From Actinomadura hibisca NBRC 15177 (GTDB lineage: Bacteria; Actinomycetota; Actinomycetes; Streptosporangiales; Streptosporangiaceae), in NCBI RefSeq assembly GCF_001552635.1, contig NZ_BCRO01000026.1:166088-230087 (forward strand): a stretch of DNA of 64,000 nt. Reading direction: 5' to 3'. The position numbers were made by a program, and so were the translations under genes. The notes beneath the pieces were generated by a model. It saw only the letters and a program-made list of their open reading frames with translations, searched no databases and had not been told where the DNA came from. How positions within the stretch are numbered: position 1 is the stretch's first letter; each line of letters starts with the position of its first letter. Of this stretch, positions 1 through 7,396 are shown piece by piece.

Positions 1-4
1 AGAA

Positions 5-892
5 TCAGCCTTCGGCGGAGCCGAGGTCGAGCCGGGCCAGGCGTTCGGGATCGGACAGGATGTCGATGGCGGCGATCCGGCCGTCGGCGACGGTGAAGCT
101 CATGACCGAGAACAGCTCCCCGTCGATGGTGTTGACCAGCCCGGCCAGGCCGTTGACCAGCGCGGGGTGCGTCGCGGCGGCGGTGGCCATGCGCCGGAAG
201 GTGGCGGCCTGCCCGGCCACGGCGGCGGCGCCGCGGACGACCCGCAGGCCCCCGGTGAGGACGCCGCCGTCCGCGCGCAGCACCACGTCCGGGTCGAGGA
301 GGGCCAGCAACCCGTCGAAGTCGCCCCCGCGCGCGGCGGCCAGGAAGGCGTCCACCACCCGGCGCTGGCCGGCGCGGTCCGGGTCCGGCGGCGGGCTCGC
401 GCCACGGACCCGCTGCCGCGCCCGGCTGGCCAGCTTCTTGGCCGTCGCGGGCGTGCGGTCGACGATCGGCGCGATCTCCTCGAACGGCAACCCGAACATG
501 TCGTGCAGCACGAATGCCAGCCGCTCCGCCGGACCGAGCGACTCCAGCACCACCAGCAACGCCAATCCGACCGAGTCGGCCAGCAGCGCCTGCCGCTCGG
601 GGTCCGCCTCGCCCTCCCGGCTGACCACCGGATCGGGCAGCCGCGCCTCCAGCGACTCCTCGCCCCGGCGCTTGCGCGCGCGGAGCATGTCCAGGCAGAC
701 GCGCCCGACGACGGTGGTCAGCCAGCCGCCGAGGTTGTCGATCCGCTGCTCCTCGGACCGGGCCAGCCGCAACCACGCTTCCTGGACGGCGTCGTCGGCC
801 TCGGCCAGCGACCCGAGCATGCGGTAGGCGACCGCCTTGAGGTGCGGCCGGTGCTCCTCGAACCGGCCGGCCAGGAACTCGGATGGATCCAT
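5..892 (-). CDS. SigJ-type ECF sigma factor with C-terminal SnoaL-like domain
   Basis: RNA polymerase sigma factor of the ECF family. Region 2 lies at about residues 10-80 (a HRPHLKAVAYRMLGS stretch and a DAVQEAWLRL segment) and region 4 at about 110-165 (PAERLAFVLHDMFGLPFEEI, then an HTH ending in ATAKKLASRARQRV). The last ~110 residues form a SnoaL/NTF2-like domain, the ECF41/SigJ architecture in which the tail modulates activity. The open frame extends 62 codons further upstream, but the start at 892 matches the family N-terminus and has GAAGGGTG ahead of it. No anti-sigma factor is adjacent. SigJ-type factors often pair with a carboxymuconolactone decarboxylase or oxidoreductase gene; none is visible here, but the window edge cuts off what follows the stop. 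Confidence 0.88.
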   Translation of the reverse strand: MDPSEFLAGRFEEHRPHLKAVAYRMLGSLAEADDAVQEAWLRLARSEEQRIDNLGGWLTTVVGRVCLDMLRARKRRGEESLEARLPDPVVSREGEADPERQALLADSVGLALLVVLESLGPAERLAFVLHDMFGLPFEEIAPIVDRTPATAKKLASRARQRVRGASPPPDPDRAGQRRVVDAFLAAARGGDFDGLLALLDPDVVLRADGGVLTGGLRVVRGAAAVAGQAATFRRMATAAATHPALVNGLAGLVNTIDGELFSVMSFTVADGRIAAIDILSDPERLARLDLGSAEG

Positions 893-1196
893 GGTCAAAC
901 ACCCTTCGCAGACGACATCGCAACCATGACGCACCGACCTCCACGAAGGTGACCGCAGCCAAGATCGACCTACTCGCCACGATCGGCGGTCCGGTCGGGT
1001 CTTCGGGACCTCCATGTAGCGGAGTGGAACTGTCTCGGCGCGTTGCTCAAGGCTCACGGCGCGGATCAGGCTCTTCACCCATCACTTGCCAACGTTCGAC
1101 AGACGCCACGGCTGGTCCACCACGGCGGTGGGCAGGCTGTCGCCGAGCGGTCCGGAGGCGCACCTGCCAGCGCTCATGCCGGTCTGAACGGCCCGT
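893..1196. other. intergenic region, promoter side of the sigma-factor gene
   Basis: About 300 bases between the start of the leftward sigma-factor gene and the stop of the leftward HEAT-repeat gene. Short open frames here have no ribosome-binding site and no recognisable protein. It presumably holds the sigma-gene promoter, but I could not assign -35/-10 boxes or a terminator hairpin. Confidence 0.4.
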
Positions 1197-3239
1197 CTAT
1201 GGCGGGGTTGGGCTCGTCAGGTACTTGATGGTGTCGAGGATGTCGGTCCTGATGCGGTCGTCGCCCCAGACGGTCTCGGCATAGCTGCCCAGGGTGCGAA
1301 GGCGGGCGTCGCGGTCCGCGAGGTCGCGCAGGGCCGGGATGGCCTCGACGGCGCGCATCTCCATCAGGACCGGGAGCGGGTCTCTGTCGCCGTGCGGTGC
1401 GGTGATGGCGGCCAGCAGCGGATCGAGGAGTTCGTCGCGGGGCACGCCGTGCAGCCAGAGGGCACGTGCGGCGCCCACGCGAGCCCACTTGTTGGAGAGC
1501 GCCGCGCGCAAGACCGGGACGAGATCGGCGCCCGACTCCGGAGCCATGTCCCCGGCCAGGCGGACGGCCGATCGGACCGGAACGTCCCCGGCGAGGAGCA
1601 CGGCCTCCAGCGTGCGCAGGACGGGTTCGGTCTCGCCGCCGGCCCGCCAGATCACGCGGGCCGCCGCGACCTGGACGTCCCGCTCCGGATACGTCGGAGC
1701 CGCGTCCCCCGTCAGGTGCCGGGCGAGCAGCGGGACCAGGGGCGCCGCATCCCGGCCCGCGTCGGCGACCAGGTCCAGCTCCCGCGCGATCCGGCTCTGC
1801 GAGGAACCGGCCAGCGCCGCCCCGGCCGCGACGAGGGGCGCGGTGTCGCCGGTGAGCCGCCAGACCGCGTGTGCCGGACGAATCCCGGTCTCAGGGCGCT
1901 GAGCTGCGACCCGCCGCAGGGCCGGGACGGCGGGGAGCGCCGCCGGGCCGATCGCGGCCAGCGCTGACGGGACGGCCCGCGGTGCCGCCTCCAGGGCCGC
2001 CGTGAGCTCGGGTACCGCGGCCGCCGCGTCCGGGCCCCAGGCTCCCAGCAGGACGGCCAGGGTGATCACGGGGTTCCCGGTCGAACCCGCCGCGATCTGC
2101 GCGGTGAGGCGGTGGCGGACCGCATCGAGCAGTTCTGGAGCGAAGGGCGGGACGTATTCGGTCAGCAGCCTCGCGGGCACCGGGTCGATCCCCGCCGCCC
2201 ACGCCGTCCTCACCGGTTCCTGCCAGCGCGGATCTCCCAGCCGGATCAGCGTGCTCAGCGCGGTGTCGGCCGCGCGCTGGTCGCTCCCGCGCGCGATGCG
2301 GGCGAGCCGGCCGGCGACTCCGGCCGCAGGCGCACCGGCGTGCGCGGCGGCCTCCACAGCCGCCGAGACGACGGCCGGGTCGGCGTCTTCCAGCAGGGCG
2401 CTCAGGCGGGGCAGCGACCCGACGGCCGCCGATCTGCTGTGCCGGAATCGGTCGGCCATGCCCTCGGCGGCCCGGATCCGCGCCGTGGGAGATGCGGCGG
2501 CCATCAGATCCGTCAACGCGGCGGCCGTCTCCCCGTTGACGCTTTCCAGGATCTCGCTGAGCGGGTCGGCGGACCACGGGCCCCGCCACTTCGTGTCGGC
2601 GCCGAGCGCCGCCGCCACCGGTCCGGCGCACTCCGATGGCAGGTCCGACCCCGCTCTGGCGAGGGCGAGCGCCGCGGCGGCGGCCATAGGAAAGGGCTCG
2701 GCCATTGCCCTCCGTGCCAACTGGGCGGACGTCTCGGCATCGCACAGCGCCAAGCCCATCAGCAAAGAGGCGCGGACGTCCGGAACCTCCTCCACCGACC
2801 ATCGCCGCGTCAGCGCCTTTGCGGCGCCGGGCCCGCACCGGGCCACCGCGTAGGCGGCGTACTCGCGTACCTCGGGATCGGGGTCGTCCAGGAGCGCCAC
2901 CAGCGTGTCACGGTGCCCGGTGACCGCCGCTGCCACGGCTGGCTGCTCGCGGCCGTCGCTGCGCTCGGGGTCGCAGAGATCCCCGAGCGCCTGCAACAGG
3001 ATCTCCCGCCGATGCGTCCGCGGATCGGCGGCCAGCCGGACGACGAACGGCACGGCGACCACGGTCACCGTATACACCGTCCCCTGGTGCCATACCGAGG
3101 AGAAGAACTCGTCCAGTCCCTCGTCGGCCACTTCGAGATCGTCCGATGCCATGGCCCGCAGAATGTCCGGAACCTCCTCGGCGGCTCCGTACGCCCCCTG
3201 ATAGGCAGTCCAGTCGATCTCGTCCAGTCCGTCCAGCAT
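1197..3239 (-). CDS. HEAT-repeat domain protein
   Basis: A 680-residue alanine-rich protein built almost wholly of HEAT/PBS-lyase-like helical repeats. Recurring segments of ~30-40 residues with the pattern D-P-(x)-V-R-x-x-A-A-x-A appear from about residue 125 (DDPDPEVREYAAYAVARCG) to the C-terminus. There is no signal peptide or membrane segment, so it is probably a cytosolic scaffold for protein-protein contacts. The first ~80 residues are less repetitive and include a FVVRLAADP segment common at the start of actinobacterial HEAT proteins. It is monocistronic, 24 bases after the start-distal end of the next gene. The binding partner is unknown. Confidence 0.8.
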   Translation of the reverse strand: MLDGLDEIDWTAYQGAYGAAEEVPDILRAMASDDLEVADEGLDEFFSSVWHQGTVYTVTVVAVPFVVRLAADPRTHRREILLQALGDLCDPERSDGREQPAVAAAVTGHRDTLVALLDDPDPEVREYAAYAVARCGPGAAKALTRRWSVEEVPDVRASLLMGLALCDAETSAQLARRAMAEPFPMAAAAALALARAGSDLPSECAGPVAAALGADTKWRGPWSADPLSEILESVNGETAAALTDLMAAASPTARIRAAEGMADRFRHSRSAAVGSLPRLSALLEDADPAVVSAAVEAAAHAGAPAAGVAGRLARIARGSDQRAADTALSTLIRLGDPRWQEPVRTAWAAGIDPVPARLLTEYVPPFAPELLDAVRHRLTAQIAAGSTGNPVITLAVLLGAWGPDAAAAVPELTAALEAAPRAVPSALAAIGPAALPAVPALRRVAAQRPETGIRPAHAVWRLTGDTAPLVAAGAALAGSSQSRIARELDLVADAGRDAAPLVPLLARHLTGDAAPTYPERDVQVAAARVIWRAGGETEPVLRTLEAVLLAGDVPVRSAVRLAGDMAPESGADLVPVLRAALSNKWARVGAARALWLHGVPRDELLDPLLAAITAPHGDRDPLPVLMEMRAVEAIPALRDLADRDARLRTLGSYAETVWGDDRIRTDILDTIKYLTSPTPP

Positions 3240-3263
3240 CGCGCCAGCCTAGAGGCCGGAGGC

Positions 3264-3740
3264 TCAGCTCGGCGTCGTCTCGGCGCGTCGTTCGTGGCGC
3301 GAGCGTGCGAGGCCGTAGGCCGTGGTGAGCAGATCCCGGACCGCCGTCTCCGTGCGCGGGCCCGGGTTCACCACGGCGAGCCAGCCCAGGGTGCCGTAGA
3401 CGGGGTGTGCGATGACGGTGTCCGCCGTGCTCGGGTCGGTGTCGCCGGTGGCGGGTTCGCGTGGCTCGTGGCCGGTCCAGTTGAGGAAGGCGTCCTTTCC
3501 GGCGGCGATGTTCACGCGGAAGGTCTTGGGCCGGTCCAGCCGTGATTCCTCGTCGCCGGGATAGTTCTTGGTCACGATCGTCGCGAAGGGCTGGCCCGTC
3601 GTCGGGACGACGCCGTCGGGCGCGTAGTAGAAGAACGTGTCGCCCCAGCTCAGCTCCGGTGAACCGTCCCCGGGGCCGGGGGTGACGATCAGGATGCCGT
3701 CGCGGCCGTCGAGGAGGGCGGTGATCTCTTCGATGTTCAT
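3264..3740 (-). CDS. DUF6194 family protein
   Basis: A 158-residue protein recognised as DUF6194-like from the opening (MNIEEITALLDGRDGILIV, then TPGPGDGSPE), the central PFATIVTKNYPGDEES segment and the FRVNIAAGKD motif. It resembles small actinobacterial proteins with a MmcQ/YjbR-like alpha/beta fold. Function is unknown. A second in-frame ATG seven codons upstream (3761) is possible, but family members begin at the conserved Ile-Glu-Glu-Ile stretch. It is divergently arranged with the MerR gene beginning at 3804, so the MerR protein may control it. Confidence 0.7.
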   Translation of the reverse strand: MNIEEITALLDGRDGILIVTPGPGDGSPELSWGDTFFYYAPDGVVPTTGQPFATIVTKNYPGDEESRLDRPKTFRVNIAAGKDAFLNWTGHEPREPATGDTDPSTADTVIAHPVYGTLGWLAVVNPGPRTETAVRDLLTTAYGLARSRHERRAETTPS

Positions 3741-3803
3741 GTGTTCTAGCGTTTCATTCATGTGCTTGTGGAGACTTCAGCCCGGATACTTAGGGGTCGC
3801 GGC

Positions 3804-4526
3804 GTGAAAAGTCGCAAGTCACCTGCCCTGCGAACGGTCGACGTCGCCCGCCGGACCGGCTATTCGGTCCAGCAGGTGCGCAACCTCGAACACGACGGCG
3901 TGCTTCCCCCGGCCGAGCGCACACCCTCGGGTTACCGGGTCTACGCCGAACCGCACGTGCTCTCCGCCCTGGCCTACCGCGCCCTCGCGGCGGCCACCGG
4001 CCCCGTCGAAGCCAAAAGGATCATGCGTGCGGCGCATGGCCCGACCCCGGACCTGCTCGCCCTCCTGGACGCCGCGCACGCCCAGCTCGACGCTGAACGC
4101 CGGGAACTCGCGCTGGCCAAGCAGGCCGCGCAGGCGATCGCCGCCGAGCCGATCGAGGACGTCCGCCCGTCGGACTCCATGGGCATCTCCGAACTCGCCG
4201 ACGCCCTCGACGTGCGGACCTCCACCCTGCGCCACTGGGACGCCGAAGGGCTCGTCGTGCCCGGCCGAGCCTCGACGGGCGGAACGCGCAGGTACTCGCC
4301 CGACGACGTCCGCGACGCCCGGATCGTCCACCAGCTACGCCTGGCCGGTTACCGCATCCCCTCGCTCCATGCCCTGATGCCGGAGTTGCGCCGCGCACGC
4401 CGTTGGGACGAGCTGACGACCGCCCTGGCCGCCCGCGACGCGAGCGTCAACGCCCGCTCCCTGGCCCTCCTCGAAGGCGCCGCCGCCCTCAGCGCCCTGC
4501 TCGCGGCGACGGCACCCCCGGCTTGA
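3804..4526 (+). CDS. MerR-family regulator with two MerR HTH domains
   Basis: A 240-residue transcription factor with two winged-helix MerR domains. The first is at about residues 8-75 (VDVARRTGYSVQQVRNLEHD, then a SGYRVY wing). The second is at about 130-195 (ISELADALDVRTSTLRHWDA, then a GGTRRYSP wing). They are joined by an Ala-rich helical linker of ~50 residues. A tandem MerR arrangement could let one chain contact both half-sites of a promoter. GTG at 3804 is preferred because AGGGG lies just upstream; an in-frame GTG at 3762 lacks this. There is no obvious C-terminal ligand domain and no Cys cluster for metal sensing. The divergent DUF6194 gene is the likeliest target. Confidence 0.8.
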   Translation: MKSRKSPALRTVDVARRTGYSVQQVRNLEHDGVLPPAERTPSGYRVYAEPHVLSALAYRALAAATGPVEAKRIMRAAHGPTPDLLALLDAAHAQLDAERRELALAKQAAQAIAAEPIEDVRPSDSMGISELADALDVRTSTLRHWDAEGLVVPGRASTGGTRRYSPDDVRDARIVHQLRLAGYRIPSLHALMPELRRARRWDELTTALAARDASVNARSLALLEGAAALSALLAATAPPA

Positions 4527-4648
4527 GACCTGCGACGTCGATGGTTCGTTCTTCAAGCAGTGGCTGCTTCACGCCATGCGCTTGAGGGCTCGCCGACCGT
4601 GACGAAGGTTGGGATCTCAGACACTCCGTCTCTGGAAAGGACGACATC

Positions 4649-5074
4649 GTGTCTTCGACATCTCATCCGTCCGCGCGCGGTCCCGCCTCCCGTACGCAGC
4701 AGGCCGTCCGCGTCGCCGGGGTGCTCGGTGCGGCGGCGCTCCTTCATCTGTCGGCCTTCCAGCCCGTGGCCACCGCCGACGCGTCCTCGGCCCGGCCCGC
4801 GAAAGGCACCACCTACTGGACCGTGCCCTACGGGCGGCTCTCGGCAGGTGTCTGGGAGGACAAGGTCACCATCACCTTCACCAAGATCAGCGGACCGGCG
4901 CTGCACGTCGCCGTCGGCTACCTCGACAAGTCCGGTGACCGCCGGTCGCCCGTCTTCCCCGCCGGCTCGGGCCCCTACGACTATTCCTGGGGCCGCCGCT
5001 GGGACGAGACCGGCTGCGTCACCGCGTACCTGGTGCTCCCCACAGAACGCATCGAGCACGAGGCGTGCCCGTAG
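4649..5074 (+). CDS. small secreted hypothetical protein
   Basis: A 141-residue predicted exported protein. The first ~43 residues have an Arg-containing n-region, a hydrophobic core (VAGVLGAAALLHLSAF) and an Ala-x-Ala-like cleavage site near VATADASS. The mature part is rich in Tyr/Trp and beta-strand-like (TYWTVPYGRLSAGVWEDKVT) and has two Cys (CVTAYL and the EACP terminus), consistent with one disulfide. The GTG start has AAAGGA upstream. It ends 4 bases before the convergent YcaO gene. No family was recognised. Confidence 0.72.
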   Translation: MSSTSHPSARGPASRTQQAVRVAGVLGAAALLHLSAFQPVATADASSARPAKGTTYWTVPYGRLSAGVWEDKVTITFTKISGPALHVAVGYLDKSGDRRSPVFPAGSGPYDYSWGRRWDETGCVTAYLVLPTERIEHEACP

Positions 5075-5078
5075 CGGT

Positions 5079-6395
5079 TCAGCGGGCCGCGAGGCGTCGC
5101 GCTCGTGGCCCGGGGATGACCGCGTTGCCGCTCGTGATGCCGAAGAAACGGTCCAGCCCCGGCACGGCCACGGCGATGGTGCTCACGCCGTTGGAAGCGG
5201 TGTGCAGCGCGTGGACGTAAGGGGTGTGCCCCTGCTCGGCGAGCACCGAGACGAGATGCCGGGCGTGCTGCTCGGGAGTGGCAGGCGCGGAAGTCGCGAC
5301 GAAGGCGGTGGTGGTCGCGCCGGGCAGGTGGTCGGTGAGATCGACGGTGGCGGCGGCCAGCAGGCGGGGATGGCCGTGCAGATGCGACAGGTCGCGAGGC
5401 ACCGGCCGCAGCTGGTCATCCAGCGCGGTGGCCTGCAGGAGCTCGGCCAACGCGCGACGGGCGGCGTGGTGTGACGATAGGGAAGCGCCCATGCCCAGCA
5501 GGGACAGAACGTCCTTCGGCGCGCGGCCGTCCAGGGCCCGGCGGTGCCAAGGAGCAGCCGTGGTCCGGGCCAGGTAGGCCGGAACGCCCAGGTCGGTGGT
5601 CATGTCGATCAGGTGCACCGGCCCGGCCAAGCGCTCCCGGGCGTACCGGTGGAGCGCGGCCAGGTCGTCCGGCAGCGTGGCGGGATCGACCAGCCTCAAC
5701 GGCGGTGGCGCGGCGGTCAGGAAGGTGGCGGCCAGCAGGACTGACAGCGCGTCCCGTTCGACGGCCTCGGCCAGCGCGTGGACGAGGGCCTCGGCGCGGG
5801 TGGCTCCAATGGCGGTCCCGTTATTGGAGCTGTAACGGGCGGCCGACGTGTAGTCGCAGGTGTCGCCGACCTGGCGGCGCAGCTCGGCCAGGTCGGGATC
5901 CAAGTAGCCGGGGCATTGCAGGTACACCGGGACGTCCAGCGTGCCAGGGCCGGTCACCGCCGTGTGCACGCGGCAGGCGACCTCGCCACCGGGCTCCAGC
6001 GCCGCCAGGGCCGGGTCACCGGCCAGCGGGCCGTCCAAGAGGTCGGCCACGCGCCGCAGCACGAGGTGGTCGCCGTCCAGCCGGGCGGCACCGGAATGAT
6101 GGTGTTCCAGCGCCTCGAAGAGCGCGCCGACCCGGGCGTCGGCGGCGGGCCCCTTGCCGTTGCCTCCTCCGTCCGGCGCGGGACGGCCGTCGGCGCCGTA
6201 CAACATGCAGCGCCACACGTCGCCCAGATCGGTGAGCCGAGCGGTCAGCCCCGCCTCGGCGACGGCCTGCCCGCCGAGTTCCCACGCCATGGCGAGGCTG
6301 AACTCGCGTTCTCCCGCCTGCGGACGTGCCGCCGCGCCGGACGGGGTTCCGCTCGGTGCCATGGTGCCGCCGGGAATCGGATCCGAATCTGTCAT
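5079..6395 (-). CDS. YcaO-domain protein (stand-alone cyclodehydratase-like)
   Basis: A 438-residue YcaO-superfamily protein. These ATP-dependent enzymes activate peptide amides to make azolines, thioamides or amidines in RiPP biosynthesis. The ATP-binding signature is intact: SSNNGTAIGATRAEALVHAL at about 189-208, followed by EAVERDA at about 211-217. A conserved C-terminal STIAVAVPGLDRFFG segment is also present. There is no E1-like/ocin-ThiF or TfuA partner domain or gene nearby, as in the stand-alone YcaO enzymes of bottromycin-type pathways. It lies downstream on the same strand from two 38-residue peptide genes, separated by a strong hairpin. The reaction and substrate are inferred, not shown. 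A non-RiPP role (YcaO of RimO type) is an alternative. Confidence 0.85.
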   Translation of the reverse strand: MTDSDPIPGGTMAPSGTPSGAAARPQAGEREFSLAMAWELGGQAVAEAGLTARLTDLGDVWRCMLYGADGRPAPDGGGNGKGPAADARVGALFEALEHHHSGAARLDGDHLVLRRVADLLDGPLAGDPALAALEPGGEVACRVHTAVTGPGTLDVPVYLQCPGYLDPDLAELRRQVGDTCDYTSAARYSSNNGTAIGATRAEALVHALAEAVERDALSVLLAATFLTAAPPPLRLVDPATLPDDLAALHRYARERLAGPVHLIDMTTDLGVPAYLARTTAAPWHRRALDGRAPKDVLSLLGMGASLSSHHAARRALAELLQATALDDQLRPVPRDLSHLHGHPRLLAAATVDLTDHLPGATTTAFVATSAPATPEQHARHLVSVLAEQGHTPYVHALHTASNGVSTIAVAVPGLDRFFGITSGNAVIPGPRARRLAAR

Positions 6396-6441
6396 CGCTG
6401 CGCCTCCAGCCCCGGAGAGGGCCCTAGCGTTAAGGGGCGGC

Positions 6442-6478
6442 GACCGGGTGAGGAGCGGAGGGGGCTCCTCACCCGGTC
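6442..6478 (-). terminator. 15-bp hairpin between peptide genes and YcaO
   Basis: Perfect inverted repeat: arm 6442-6456 (gaccgggtgaggagc), loop 6457-6463, arm 6464-6478. It lies between the stop of the second peptide gene and the YcaO start on the leftward transcript. No U-run follows, so it may act as a leaky attenuator or as an RNA-stabilising element. Either would let the peptide genes be expressed more strongly than YcaO, a layout often seen in peptide-precursor operons. Confidence 0.7.
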
Positions 6479-6499
6479 ATGAACGCGTCGCGGGGCGGA

Positions 6500-6616
6500 T
6501 CAGTCGTCCCGCTGCTGCTCGCCGGTGTCCTCCAGCCGGTCGAGCAGGACCTCCTCGGCCGGTGTCACCCCCGCGTCGGTGGGGGACTGCACCTGAGCGC
6601 CGATCATGTATCCCAT
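6500..6616 (-). CDS. 38-residue peptide, putative RiPP precursor 1
   Basis: A short gene with a very strong ribosome-binding site (AGGGAGGAGA before ATG). The product starts MGYMIGAQVQ and ends with an acidic, Arg-containing tail closing in RDD. It is the same length as the peptide encoded just upstream. The two share the C-terminal half (a T/S-P-A-E-x-V start, L-D-R, then E-(D)-T-G and a D-D end) but differ at the N-terminus. A variable N-terminus with a conserved acidic C-terminus suggests an N-terminal core and a C-terminal follower peptide, as in bottromycin precursors, rather than a leader. It has no Cys or Ser-rich core. It could instead be an uncharacterised small regulatory protein. 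Confidence 0.62.
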   Translation of the reverse strand: MGYMIGAQVQSPTDAGVTPAEEVLLDRLEDTGEQQRDD

Positions 6617-6650
6617 GCTCGTCTCCTCCCTCTCCCGCCCGGACGGGCGG

Positions 6651-6767
6651 TCAGTCGTCCTGCCGGCCGTCGCCGGTCTCGGGCCGGTCGAGTCGTGCTT
6701 CGACGGCCTCGGCCGGCGACGGTGTCTCGTCGCTGGGCCAGACGACCATATGTCCGGTCCATCCCAT
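6651..6767 (-). CDS. 38-residue peptide, putative RiPP precursor 2
   Basis: Paralogue of the next gene (34 bases downstream): also exactly 38 codons, with AAGGAAGG ahead of its ATG. The product begins MGWTGHMVVWPSDE and ends with a follower-like tail (SPAEAVEARLDRPETG, closing in RQDD). Both peptides start Met-Gly followed by an aromatic residue and both stop after Asp-Asp. The Trp-, Met- and His-containing N-terminus is distinct from that of its neighbour. This is the promoter-proximal gene of the leftward unit peptide-peptide-YcaO. The coding call rests on ribosome-binding site, equal length and shared tail; no homologue was recognised. Confidence 0.62.
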   Translation of the reverse strand: MGWTGHMVVWPSDETPSPAEAVEARLDRPETGDGRQDD

Positions 6768-6915
6768 GGTGACCTTCCTTTCGGGTTGCTGACCTGCGGA
6801 AAGGCGTCCGGTGGCACGGCCGCCACCTCCACGCTCGGCCACCGGAGGGAACGCGGCAAGCCCGTGGCGCGCAGGTGCCAGTGCTTGAAACCCGGACCAC
6901 GATGCCTCCCCAGGT

Positions 6916-6929
6916 AGGGACAAAGGTCC
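6916..6929. promoter_or_regulatory. DosR/DevR-like palindrome (GGGAC-N4-GTCCC)
   Basis: The 14-mer GGGACAAAGGTCCC fits the GGGAC-N4-GTCCC core of the DosR (DevR) box known from mycobacteria and of related boxes in streptomycetes. It lies in the divergent region between the peptide/YcaO unit (start 6767) and the Cys-rich gene (start 6994), about 65 bases from the latter start, a typical activator position. No DosR-type regulator is encoded in the window, so the binding protein is inferred. Confidence 0.6.
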
Positions 6930-6993
6930 CTGGTGTCCCGGGCGCCGGTCGGGCAGGGTGGGACGCCCTGGCTGCCGACGACCGGTGGGAACG

Positions 6994-7389
6994 ATGAGGA
7001 TCTTGGTGACCGAGAAGACGCCCGGTGACGCGCACACCCTGGGGGCGATCCTGGCCACCGAGGGCCACGACGTGGACTTCTGCCATCCGCCAGGCGACGC
7101 GTCCTGGCCGTGCGCCGGGCTGACCGCCCGAAACCGGTGCCCGCTGCTGGCGAGCAAGGTGGACGTCGTGGTGGACGTGCGCATCGACGGCGGCGCGTTC
7201 ACCACCCAGGAGATGGGCGCGATCTGCGCCATGCACCACGGGACGCCGCTGCTCGTCGCCGGTCCGGTCCCGCCCGGCTCCCCGCTGGCCGACGGGGCGC
7301 TGTTCGCGTGCCGTCCCGACTCCGTGACGGCGGCCTGCGCCGGGATGGCGTCCGCGAGCGACGGCAGATCACCCGCCGACGCGCGCTAG
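6994..7389 (+). CDS. Cys-rich small alpha/beta protein, unknown
   Basis: A 131-residue protein opening MRILVTEKTPGDAHTLGAIL, which looks like the first beta-alpha unit of a receiver-like or Rossmann-like fold, but without the Asp pair and phospho-acceptor pattern of response regulators. It has six Cys (within DFCHPP, WPCAG, RCPLL, AICAM, FACRP and AACAG), unusual for a cytosolic actinobacterial protein and suggestive of redox or metal sensing. The start is set by GGTGGGA just upstream of the ATG. It is preceded by the DosR-like palindrome and ends 7 bases from the convergent CoA-transferase gene. Function not recognised. Confidence 0.65.
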   Translation: MRILVTEKTPGDAHTLGAILATEGHDVDFCHPPGDASWPCAGLTARNRCPLLASKVDVVVDVRIDGGAFTTQEMGAICAMHHGTPLLVAGPVPPGSPLADGALFACRPDSVTAACAGMASASDGRSPADAR

Positions 7390-7396
7390 ACGAAGT

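Noticed and set aside
883..1284. Rightward open frames in the gap between the sigma-factor and HEAT-repeat genes
   Set aside because: No ribosome-binding site, no recognisable protein, and overlap with the antisense of the HEAT gene.
6500..6859. A 119-residue leftward protein ending with the first small peptide
   Set aside because: The upstream part is low-complexity and overlaps the second peptide gene in another frame; the strong ribosome-binding site lies directly before the 38-codon start.
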